DNA of 6,464 bases from assembly GCA_031290055.1 (NCBI GenBank), contig JAITOH010000098.1:1-6464 (forward strand). Direction: 5' to 3'. Each line of letters opens with the position of its first letter. The stretch's first letter is position 1. Position numbers and translations under genes: made by a program. Below are positions 1 through 6,300 of this stretch, piece by piece. Source of the stretch: Endomicrobium sp. Its GTDB lineage: Bacteria > Elusimicrobiota > Endomicrobiia > Endomicrobiales > Endomicrobiaceae. The notes beneath the pieces were generated by a model. The model was not told the DNA's origin, ran no database searches, and saw only the letters and a list, made by a program, of their open reading frames with translations.

Positions 1-286
1 TACAGGTTGGCATATCGATGTAAAATCAGAAAGTCAAAGAAAACATGAAAATAATGAAAAAATCGAAAAACAAACGGAAGTTCTTGAAAAGCTTGAAGGT
101 CTTACTGAAAAAACTATAGACTCACTTGTAAAAGCTGGATTTACAAATATAGAAAAGCTAACATTATTATCAATCGATGATCTCACTACATTGCCTGGTA
201 TAGGGCCAAAAATTGCAGGAAAAATTATTAAAGCTGCGAAAAAAGTATTTGAAAGTGAGCAGGGGTGTAAAAATTATGGCATTTAA
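1..286 (+). CDS. nusA: Transcription termination/antitermination factor NusA, C-terminal part (5' truncated by window edge)
   Basis: The open frame enters at base 2 and stops at TAA 284-286, giving 94 visible residues. It opens with GWHIDVKSE (about bases 5-31), the typical end of the second KH RNA-binding domain of NusA. A charged, Glu/Lys-rich linker follows, and then a helix-hairpin-helix segment reading LPGIGPKIAGKII at 191-229. NusA binds RNA polymerase and nascent RNA and modulates pausing, termination and antitermination in the cytoplasm. The position directly before infB is the standard bacterial arrangement and supports the call. The ylxR and L7Ae-like genes that sit between nusA and infB in many Firmicutes are absent. 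The last 11 bases overlap the infB start. The short tail after the HhH motif ends in CKNYGI and has no acidic repeat domains of the E. coli type. Identification is confident; the N-terminal, S1 and KH1 portions lie outside the window. Confidence 0.93.
   Translation, partial: TGWHIDVKSESQRKHENNEKIEKQTEVLEKLEGLTEKTIDSLVKAGFTNIEKLTLLSIDDLTTLPGIGPKIAGKIIKAAKKVFESEQGCKNYGI
261..265 (+). promoter_or_regulatory. Ribosome binding site that decides the infB start
   Basis: AGGGG lies 10 bases upstream of ATG 276, inside the end of nusA. It favours ATG 276 over the in-frame TTG at 213. That TTG lies within the NusA helix-hairpin-helix coding region and would add 21 residues not expected in IF-2. The spacing is slightly long, so the site is likely but not certain. 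Confidence 0.55.
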
Positions 287-2549
287 AAAAAGTGGTAAAG
301 TAGAGAATCCCGAGAAAAAAAAATTAAAAAAGAAATCTGTTTCTACAGAAAAATCTAAGAAGATTTTGTCAAAAAAAAAAATAATGAAAAATGCTATTGC
401 TAAAAGTACGGCTAAAGTTGAATTTGTGCGTAGAAAAACAAAATCTAAAGTTAAAATAGAAACAGTTAAAAAAAAGTCGAATCAATTTCTTGAAAAGAAA
501 AGTGTTGAAAAAAATATTCCAGAAAAAAAAAAGAACCAAATAAAGCAAGAAGAAAGTGACATAAAAAAGTATGATTTCAAATTTATCAAAAATCAAGAAA
601 CAGTAAAGAAAAAAGATGTAGAATTAAAAAAACAAAAAACTGATACCACAGTTGCTATGTTTTGTGATGCAGTTTGTAAACAATCCAACAAGACTTTAAG
701 AAAGAGAATTGAACAAAAACAGTCTTCTCCAAAACCTAAAGAATCGAAAATAAGTTTGAAACCAGAACAATTATCTGGGGCAGAGGTTGTTAAAAATTCT
801 TGTGTAAAAATAATTTTTATAAATGATCTAATAACAGCAAAAGAACTTGCTGATAAAATGAAACTCAGCCCAGTACACGTTTTAAAAAAACTTCTTTCTA
901 TTGGTAGTCCTGCTACTATAAATCAGAAACTTGATATTGATACAGCTATTATTTTGGCTAGTGAGTTTGGTTATGAAGCTAAGATATCATCTAGTTATTC
1001 AAAAGAGAAAGTAGGCGGCATAAAAGAAGATGTTTTAGAATTAAAGTTGAGGCCGCCAGTTGTTACAATTATGGGACACGTTGATCATGGCAAGACTTCT
1101 ATTCTTGATGCAATAAGAAGTAGCAATGTTGTTGCTAGTGAGTATGGTGGAATTACGCAGCACATTAGTGCGTATAAATTTAAAACGCTAAAAGGGGAGA
1201 ATATTACTTTTTTGGATACCCCAGGACACGAGGCTTTTATGGCCATGCGTTCTAGAGGTGTACAAGTTACTGATATAGTAGTTCTTGTTGTTTCTGCGAT
1301 TGATGGGGTTATGCCACAGGCTGTTGAAGTTATAGATCACGTCAGAGCACTACATGTCCCCATAATAGTTGCAGTAAATAAAGTAGATCTACCAGCTTCA
1401 GATCCGCAAAAAATAAGACAAGAATTAAATGCTTATGGTATAATTCCCGAAGAGTGGGGTGGGGATACCATAATGATTGATGTTTCTGCAAAACAAAAAA
1501 TTAATATTGAGTTGCTGATTGAAATGATTTTGCTTAAAGCTGAAATGATGGAACTCAGAGTGGATTACAATAAAAAAGCTGAAGGAGTAGTTATTGAGGC
1601 AAGGCTTGATTCGCGTAAGGGGCCTATCGCAACACTTTTAGTTCAGAGCGGGACTTTAAGGATTGGTGATAATTTAGTTATAGGTACAACTTACGGCAAA
1701 GTACGAGCTATGATTGATGAGCATGGCAAAAGATTGAGTGAGGTTTTTCCAAGTACTCCAGTTGAAGTTCTGGGAATAAGTGAACCGCCACAAACTGGGG
1801 ATAAATTTTTTACAGTTAATCACGAATCACATGCTAGAGAAATCGCTCAAGCCAGGAAGGAAGATTTTAAAGAAATTTCTTTAAAATCTAAACATCATTT
1901 ATCCCTTGCAGATATAAATTCTGGTAGGTCAAAAGATTTAAGGATAATATTAAAAACTGATGTCCAAGGGTCTTTGGGAGCAGTAAATGATGCTTTAGAA
2001 AGACTTTCGACTTTTGAAATAAATTTAAAAATAATCCACAAAGGTGCTGGTTCAATTACGGAATCTGATATTGCTCTAGCCGTTGTTTCAAATGCTTTAG
2101 TTGTTGGCTTTAATATACGTCCGGATGCCGTAGTTGAAAAGTTGGCAGAAGTTAAGGGCGTGAGCATAAATATTTATAGAGTGATTTATGATTTAGTTGC
2201 AGATGTTAGAGCTGCAATGGAAGGTTTACTTGACCCTGATTTAAAAGAAATAATACTTGGTAAAGCTGTTGTGAAACAAGTATTTAAACTGTCAACTTAC
2301 GGAACTATTTCAGGATGTTCGGTTGTTTTTGGGAAAATAAAGAAAGGCGCTAAAATAAGACTTTTGAGAGATAATATAATTGTTTTCGATGGAAATATTT
2401 CTTCATTGAAGAGATTCAAAGACGATGCTAAAGAAGTTGAAAAAGGCTATGAATGTGGGATTGGTCTTGAAAATTTTTCCGATATAAAAATAGGTGACAT
2501 AGTGGAAAATTTTACTACTGAAAAAATTTCAAGAAAACTGGATGATTGA
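276..2549 (+). CDS. infB: Translation initiation factor IF-2
   Basis: This GTPase delivers fMet-tRNA to the 30S subunit and promotes 50S joining. Starting at ATG 276 it is 757 residues. Residues 1 to about 175 are a low-complexity linker very rich in Lys and Glu, presumably disordered. A small IF2_N-type helical domain follows at about 178-240. The G domain has G1 GHVDHGKT at 267-274, switch I GGITQHI at 291-297, G3 DTPGH at 314-318, G4 NKVD at 368-371 and G5 SAK at 404-406, all intact. Residue 298 is Ser where GGITQHIG is usual. A beta-barrel domain II follows, then domain III from about 553 ([11 protein letters not shown]) and the C-terminal fMet-tRNA-binding barrel from about 655. Translation ends in tandem stops (TGA TAG). 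The first 11 bp overlap nusA. The 5' part carries A-runs of 9, 11 and 10 bases that keep frame here. The identity is certain; only the exact start is open, with TTG 213 as the less likely alternative. Confidence 0.97.
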   Translation: MAFKKSGKVENPEKKKLKKKSVSTEKSKKILSKKKIMKNAIAKSTAKVEFVRRKTKSKVKIETVKKKSNQFLEKKSVEKNIPEKKKNQIKQEESDIKKYDFKFIKNQETVKKKDVELKKQKTDTTVAMFCDAVCKQSNKTLRKRIEQKQSSPKPKESKISLKPEQLSGAEVVKNSCVKIIFINDLITAKELADKMKLSPVHVLKKLLSIGSPATINQKLDIDTAIILASEFGYEAKISSSYSKEKVGGIKEDVLELKLRPPVVTIMGHVDHGKTSILDAIRSSNVVASEYGGITQHISAYKFKTLKGENITFLDTPGHEAFMAMRSRGVQVTDIVVLVVSAIDGVMPQAVEVIDHVRALHVPIIVAVNKVDLPASDPQKIRQELNAYGIIPEEWGGDTIMIDVSAKQKINIELLIEMILLKAEMMELRVDYNKKAEGVVIEARLDSRKGPIATLLVQSGTLRIGDNLVIGTTYGKVRAMIDEHGKRLSEVFPSTPVEVLGISEPPQTGDKFFTVNHESHAREIAQARKEDFKEISLKSKHHLSLADINSGRSKDLRIILKTDVQGSLGAVNDALERLSTFEINLKIIHKGAGSITESDIALAVVSNALVVGFNIRPDAVVEKLAEVKGVSINIYRVIYDLVADVRAAMEGLLDPDLKEIILGKAVVKQVFKLSTYGTISGCSVVFGKIKKGAKIRLLRDNIIVFDGNISSLKRFKDDAKEVEKGYECGIGLENFSDIKIGDIVENFTTEKISRKLDD

Positions 2550-2609
2550 TAGCTGATATATTCACAATAAAAATGCTAGTTGTAAAGTTACAAATGTTAG
2601 AGGATTTTT

Positions 2610-2963
2610 ATGGCATTATCATATAAAAGGTCAGTTAGGGTTGGAGAGATTATACAACAAGCGGTATCTAAAATTGTAAGGGATATGACAGAATGTTTAG
2701 ATCTAGGGTTTGTTACAATTATGCATGTTAAACTTACGGATGATTTACTAAGCTGTAGGATTTATTATTCTATGCTTGGTTCAGATAAAGATAAAAAAAA
2801 AATCTATGAAATTTTAATGAAAAACACGAAAAAAGTGCGACATCAGCTGGCTTTATACTTGAATTTAAGACGTACTCCAGCAATAAATTTTGTTTATGAT
2901 AATACTACTGAAAATGCTACAAGGATATTTGATTTATTAAAGAAAATAGAAGAAGAAAAGTAA
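2610..2963 (+). CDS. rbfA: 30S ribosome-binding factor RbfA
   Basis: RbfA is a small single-domain KH-fold protein that binds the immature 30S subunit near the 5' end of 16S rRNA and helps late maturation and cold adaptation. This one has 117 residues, the normal size. The N-terminus (YKRSVRVGEIIQQAVSKIV) matches the family's first helix. The region at about 86-110, with LRRTPAINFVYDNT followed by a helix reading ATRIFDLL, is the family's most recognisable block (compare LRxxPELxFxxDxS...ARIxxLL). The start is ATG 2610, with AGAGGA at 2599-2604 and a 5-base spacer, a good ribosome binding site. It lies 60 bp after infB, the usual neighbour. That gap holds a TTGTAA-AG-TTACAA inverted repeat (2580-2593) whose 2-base centre is too small for a hairpin. 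The C-terminus is short and charged (KKIEEEK). Nothing looks broken. Confidence 0.95.
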   Translation: MALSYKRSVRVGEIIQQAVSKIVRDMTECLDLGFVTIMHVKLTDDLLSCRIYYSMLGSDKDKKKIYEILMKNTKKVRHQLALYLNLRRTPAINFVYDNTTENATRIFDLLKKIEEEK

Positions 2964-2974
2964 AATAATTCCTT

Positions 2975-2998
2975 AAATCAACTTATTTTGATTTTTTT
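2975..2998 (+). terminator. Weak hairpin plus T-run after rbfA (possible attenuator or terminator)
   Basis: AAATCAA (2975-2981) and TTGATTT (2988-2994) form a perfect 7-bp stem with a 6-base loop, and the T-run extends through 2998. The stem has only one G-C pair, so it would be a poor terminator and may only reduce read-through into nrnA. A GATAAT at 3015-3020 could be a -10 element for a separate nrnA-truB-ribF transcript, but I see no -35 at proper spacing. Confidence 0.3.
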
Positions 2999-3013
2999 AA
3001 CTTATTGATTTTT
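2980..3013 (+). repeat. Imperfect tandem repeat in the rbfA-nrnA gap
   Basis: AACTTATTTTGATTTTT (2980-2996) is followed after TT by AACTTATTGATTTTT (2999-3013). The two copies differ by a 2-base deletion. The repeat overlaps the hairpin at 2975-2998 and probably arose by local duplication or slippage in AT-rich spacer DNA. Confidence 0.5.
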
Positions 3014-3072
3014 AGATAATTTGGAGATGTTTTTTAAAAGTTTTATTACTTTGAAGGAATATTGTAATATCG

Positions 3073-4050
3073 ATGAATGTGGATAAATCTAGTATTAAAA
3101 AAATTTATGAAATTTCAGAAATAATTAGGCATTCGAAAACGTTTTTCATTGCCGGGCATGTAAATCCTGATGGTGACAGTCTAGGGTCTGGTTTAGCTCT
3201 TACATCTGTCTTAAACAGGCTTGGTAAGAGGGCATATATCTATTGCACTGACGAAATACCATTTTTTTTAAGATTTCTTAAAGGTTCAGATAAAATAAAA
3301 AAGAATGTAAAAAGTACTGACATATTTGATTGTGCAATAATTTTAGAGTCAATGGATTTTTCTAGGATGGGAAATATAATTGCTCATAATCAAGCAAAAA
3401 AAATAATAAACATAGATCATCATTTAACCTACACTAATTTTGGAAGTATAAATTATATTGCTTCTTATTCTGCGTCTACCGCTGAACTTGTACTGAATAT
3501 TTTAGAGTATATGAAAGTTGAGCTTACTAAAAGCGAGGCAACGAGCCTTTATACTGGGATATTGACTGACACAGGGTGTTTCCAGCAAATAAATACTACT
3601 TCTAGCTCACATATTGCTTGTGCAAAACTTATAAGGTGTGGAATAAATGTTAATGAAATTTATAAAAAAATCTATGAAAATGATTCTATTAATGCTTTAA
3701 AATTGAAAGGTCTAGCTCTATGTAAGATAAAAACACTTTTTGATAATAAATTTTCTTATATAGTTTTGACAAAAGATATGTTTAAAAAAAGTAATGCTGG
3801 AGAAAATGATGCTGAAGGTATAGTTAATTATAGTTTAAAGATAAGGGGTGTAAAAGTTGGTTGCTTGTTTAAGGAAATAGATAAAAAAACTACAAAAATA
3901 AGTTGTCGTTCTGTAGAAAACTTTGATTTATTAGAAGTTGTGAAAATGTTTGGTGGTGGAGGTCATAGAAATGCTGCTGGATGTACTATTAGAGCAGGAT
4001 TAAGTGCTTCAATTAAATTGATAATTAATGTTTTAAGAGAAAAAATTTAA
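3073..4050 (+). CDS. nrnA: DHH/DHHA1 phosphoesterase, NrnA-type oligoribonuclease / pAp phosphatase
   Basis: NrnA-type enzymes use Mn2+ to degrade 2-5-nt RNA fragments and to dephosphorylate 3'-phosphoadenosine 5'-phosphate. The 325-residue length is typical. The N-terminal DHH domain has motif I HVNPDGDSLGS at 29-39, a motif II region LESMDFSR around 91-98, the signature DHH at 115-117, and motif IV GILTDTG with Asp166. The C-terminal DHHA1 domain carries the substrate-binding GGGGHRNAAG at 294-303. Motif II has Glu92 where many members have Asp; a nearby Asp95 is kept. The start is ATG 3073; AAGGA at 3053-3057 is 15 bases away, a long spacing, so initiation may be weak. The stop overlaps the truB start by one base. 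Placement between rbfA and truB is common in bacteria and supports an RNA-turnover role. Family assignment is firm; exact substrate preference is inferred. Confidence 0.92.
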   Translation: MNVDKSSIKKIYEISEIIRHSKTFFIAGHVNPDGDSLGSGLALTSVLNRLGKRAYIYCTDEIPFFLRFLKGSDKIKKNVKSTDIFDCAIILESMDFSRMGNIIAHNQAKKIINIDHHLTYTNFGSINYIASYSASTAELVLNILEYMKVELTKSEATSLYTGILTDTGCFQQINTTSSSHIACAKLIRCGINVNEIYKKIYENDSINALKLKGLALCKIKTLFDNKFSYIVLTKDMFKKSNAGENDAEGIVNYSLKIRGVKVGCLFKEIDKKTTKISCRSVENFDLLEVVKMFGGGGHRNAAGCTIRAGLSASIKLIINVLREKI

Positions 4051-4772
4051 TGTCCAAGAATTATAATGATGTTTCTGGATTACTGCTTTTGGACAAGCCA
4101 TTAAATATTACTTCATTTAAAGTTACTCATAGAATAAAAAAAATCTTAAATGTTGAAAAAACAGGACATTGTGGTACTTTAGATCCCCTAGCTACAGGAC
4201 TTTTACTCATTTTGGTAGGTAAGGCCACGAAACTTCAGTATAAATTTATGAAAGAAGATAAAGTATATGTGAGTTCTTTTCTTCTTGGTGTAGTAACTGA
4301 CACAGGTGATTTAGGTGGGAAAATAATTTTTAAAAAAAATATTTCAAGTATAAATTTTGAAAATGTAAAAAAAGCGATTAGACTATTTAAAGGAGAGATT
4401 TTTCAAATTCCTCCCATGTATTCAGCATTAAAAAATAAAGGTATAAAGTTATATGAACTTGCAAGACAAGGTATTGAAATTGAAAGAAGTCCTAGAAAAG
4501 TTGTGATAAAAAATTTTGATTTGCTGTCTTATGGTGGGAATGTTGCAAGGGTAAGGATAGAATGTTCAACTGGAACTTATATAAGAAGTTTAGCGCGAAA
4601 TTTGGGGGATGTCCTAGGTTGTGGTGCAACGGTTAAAACTTTAAGAAGAGAAAAAATTGGAGTGTTTAACATTAAAGATGCTTTAAAATTTGAATACGCA
4701 GAAGATGTTGAGGCAGTAAAAAGTAGATTTATAAATTATGAAAAGCTTTTAGAATGGCTAAAAAATCAGTGA
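4050..4772 (+). CDS. truB: tRNA pseudouridine(55) synthase TruB, short form
   Basis: TruB isomerises U55 in the T-arm of most tRNAs to pseudouridine and also acts as a tRNA-folding chaperone. The 240-residue protein has the N-terminal GLLLLDKPLNITS block at 10-22 and the catalytic motif GTLDPLATG with nucleophile Asp45. It also has QIPPMYSALK at 119-128, and GTYIRSLAR at 175-183 followed by LRREKIG. All catalytic-domain motifs are present. Many TruB proteins exceed 300 residues and end in a PUA or PUA-like domain. Here the protein stops soon after the catalytic fold, so that domain seems to be missing. The residue before GTLDP is Cys (GHCGTLDP) where Thr or Gly is commoner. The ATG overlaps the nrnA stop (TAATG), implying translational coupling, and the 3' end overlaps ribF by 19 bp. 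Confidence 0.95.
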   Translation: MSKNYNDVSGLLLLDKPLNITSFKVTHRIKKILNVEKTGHCGTLDPLATGLLLILVGKATKLQYKFMKEDKVYVSSFLLGVVTDTGDLGGKIIFKKNISSINFENVKKAIRLFKGEIFQIPPMYSALKNKGIKLYELARQGIEIERSPRKVVIKNFDLLSYGGNVARVRIECSTGTYIRSLARNLGDVLGCGATVKTLRREKIGVFNIKDALKFEYAEDVEAVKSRFINYEKLLEWLKNQ

Positions 4773-5626
4773 TAACCATTGGAACTTTTGATGGAGTACA
4801 TAGAGGCCACAGACTTCTTATAACTAGAACTTTGTCTGTAGCAAAAAAACACGATTTAAAGAGTGTGATATTTGTTCTTGAGAAGCCTGTTAGAAATGTA
4901 AGTGGTTTGCTTACAACATGTGAAGAAAAAATAGAAGAAATTAAACTTTTAGGTGTAGATGAAATTATAGTAATAAAAGTCCCATCAAAAATTCTTTCCT
5001 ATTGTCCGGATGAATTTTTTAATGAATTTTTGCGTAATACGTGTAGTGTATTTGGGATAATATGCGGTTCCGATTTTACCTTTGGTAAAAATAGGGAAGG
5101 TGATATTGAATGGCTAAATAGAAGAGCTATAGAGAAAAATATAAAAGTAGAGGTTGTTAAACCTTTAAAATTTGCTTTAAAACAAATTTCATCATCTGAT
5201 ATAAGAATATTAGTTGAAAAAGGCGATTTAAAGAATTTTAATCTTATGCTTGGTAGAAGTTATTCCTTTGTTGGAATTCCATTTAAAGAAATAGGACTTG
5301 GTAGAAAAATTGGATTCCCAACTGTTAATCTCAATGTAGACTTATATAAACTCCTTCCTCAAGGAGTTTATATAAGTCTTATAACGCAAGGTGGGGAAAT
5401 TTACCCTTCGTTAACAAATATAGGAACTCGTGTAACTTTTAACAGGGGGAATTTTATTGTTCCTGAAACACATATTTTTGACTTTTGCAAAATCTGGAAA
5501 AAATCAAAGACTAAAGTTACATTGCTTAAAAAAGTAAGAAATGAAATAAAATTTATAAATGCTAAAGCGCTTAAGGTGCAAATTTCAAAAGATATATCAA
5601 TTGCATTAAGTTTTTTTAAAAAATGA
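4754..5626 (+). CDS. ribF: Bifunctional riboflavin kinase / FAD synthetase RibF
   Basis: RibF phosphorylates riboflavin to FMN and then adenylylates FMN to FAD. The 290-residue protein is slightly short for the family. The N-terminal nucleotidyltransferase domain has ITIGTFDGVHRGH with the HxGH motif at 16-19, GSDFTFG at 105-111, and SSSDIR at 146-151. The C-terminal riboflavin kinase domain has GRKIGFPTVN at 183-192, the LPQGVY motif at about 201-206, NIGTRVTF at 222-229 (usually NIGxRPTF), and the presumed catalytic Glu238 in PETHIFDF. Both domains look intact, so both reactions are expected. The start ATG 4754 lies inside truB, a 19-bp overlap without a strong ribosome binding site, so coupling to truB translation is likely. 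truB-ribF adjacency is widespread. The coding sequence contains a perfect 19-bp inverted repeat over the LPQGVY region (5338-5379). Confidence 0.95.
   Translation: MAKKSVITIGTFDGVHRGHRLLITRTLSVAKKHDLKSVIFVLEKPVRNVSGLLTTCEEKIEEIKLLGVDEIIVIKVPSKILSYCPDEFFNEFLRNTCSVFGIICGSDFTFGKNREGDIEWLNRRAIEKNIKVEVVKPLKFALKQISSSDIRILVEKGDLKNFNLMLGRSYSFVGIPFKEIGLGRKIGFPTVNLNVDLYKLLPQGVYISLITQGGEIYPSLTNIGTRVTFNRGNFIVPETHIFDFCKIWKKSKTKVTLLKKVRNEIKFINAKALKVQISKDISIALSFFKK
5338..5379 (+). repeat. Perfect 19-bp inverted repeat (hairpin) inside ribF
   Basis: The left arm 5338-5356 and right arm 5361-5379 are exact reverse complements, separated by the 4-base loop CCTC (5357-5360). The arm core reads TATAAACTCCTT against AAGGAGTTTATA. 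No T-run follows, so it is not an intrinsic terminator. It encodes conserved residues of the riboflavin kinase domain (about 196-209, including LPQGVY), so it is not an inserted palindromic element that added residues. The right arm contains AAGGAG, but no start codon follows at usable spacing. Confidence 0.95.
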
Positions 5627-6254
5627 ACTCGAAGTAAATGGTTGGGGTGTGTTGACGGTAATATAATTCTGTATTTTCAGTTTAATCAGTTGTTATGAAA
5701 ATTGTGATTTATTTATTGCCACTTGTTTATTAGTTAAATGTGAGAAATATTTTAATAATTCGTGTTTCTAAAAGCTTTATCTTTGAGTTTGCTAATTTAA
5801 AATGTTTAGGTTATTTTATGCATAAGTAAAGCAATTTAAGCAAAGAACCTATGCGTTTCTGTTGTTTTTAAAATTTTGCCAGTTTAGTTTTAAATTAAGT
5901 GTAGTTCATAATTTACAAACATTTATGATTGAATTTGTTATTTGATTGAGATAGAATATTTCTTTATTGGACATTGTGTGTGGTATAAAACACTTATTAT
6001 GTACTGAAAAGATGTTTACGTATGTCGTCTGTAATGACGCATTAATATAGTGGATATTTTATAATGAACGAATAAAATAATAAGTCTACAAGTCTTTGAA
6101 TTTTTTCTTTTATATGATTTTGGTTTTATAAGAGACGTTTCAAAAATAAATTTTGGTAATAGTATATTAAGTCGGTTATAGTTTCGTCGAAAATAAAAAT
6201 CTTGGTCAATACGCAAAAAAACATAATTTTTGTACATCTAAAAATCAAATTTAT
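5627..6254. other. Long gene-free spacer between ribF and the HIT gene
   Basis: I see no credible gene here on either strand. + strand frames are broken by frequent stops. The longest minus-strand open stretches (73 codons at 6016-6237, 79 codons at 6126-6365) have no family motif, and the second runs into the HIT gene. No tRNA-like T-arm or rRNA segment is visible, and rpsO and pnp, common next genes in this operon, are not here. Counts at 5641-5820 are A 49, C 12, G 33, T 86, giving 25% G+C with T over A. The genes, by contrast, are A-rich on this strand. Small structures include TTATGCATAA at 5816-5825, TAGGTT/AACCTA arms at 5807-5812 and 5846-5851, and a bulged 7-bp hairpin at 6022-6042. 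The stretch could be a decayed gene or simple spacer. Confidence 0.7.
5929..5957 (+). promoter_or_regulatory. Possible sigma70-type promoter inside the spacer
   Basis: TTGAAT (5929-5934, 4 of 6 to TTGACA) and TAGAAT (5952-5957, 5 of 6 to TATAAT) are 17 bases apart. No open reading frame of note follows, so a transcript from here would be non-coding or the long leader of the HIT gene. Such matches are common by chance in AT-rich DNA. Confidence 0.2.
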
Positions 6255-6283
6255 TTGTATTTTTTTATAAAATATGTTACAAT
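6255..6283 (+). promoter_or_regulatory. Probable promoter of the HIT gene
   Basis: TACAAT (6278-6283) is a 5-of-6 match to the -10 consensus and is preceded by TG in the extended -10 position (TGTTACAAT). TTGTAT (6255-6260) sits exactly 17 bases upstream as a weak -35. Transcription would begin near 6290, giving a leader of only 10-25 bases. The long spacer upstream fits a separate transcription unit for the HIT gene. Confidence 0.55.
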
Positions 6284-6300
6284 CCCTGGGTGTTGTGGTT

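Noticed and set aside
213..275. Upstream in-frame TTG start for infB
   Set aside because: It lies in the NusA helix-hairpin-helix coding region, and the added residues look unlike an IF-2 start. ATG 276 has an AGGGG upstream.
369..596. Minus-strand open frame opposite infB
   Set aside because: Phe/Leu/Tyr-rich translation of the complement of the Lys-rich linker; a shadow of infB.
1895..2167. Minus-strand open frame opposite infB domain III
   Set aside because: No family motif, and it lies fully opposite conserved infB codons.
5361..5384. AAGGAG in the ribF hairpin as a sequestered internal ribosome binding site
   Set aside because: No ATG, GTG or TTG follows at usable spacing, so it cannot start an internal product.
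5652..5667. TTGACG and TATAAT just after ribF as a promoter
   Set aside because: The two hexamers are only 4 bases apart, and neither has a good partner at 16-18 bases.
5627..6254. CRISPR array, insertion sequence or tRNA in the spacer
   Set aside because: No regularly spaced repeats, no transposase-like frame or terminal inverted repeats, and no T-arm or cloverleaf sequence were found.
6240..6266. Hairpin plus T-run as a terminator before the HIT gene
   Set aside because: The stem is almost all A-T with a 2-base internal mismatch and a tiny loop. It also overlaps the predicted HIT promoter.
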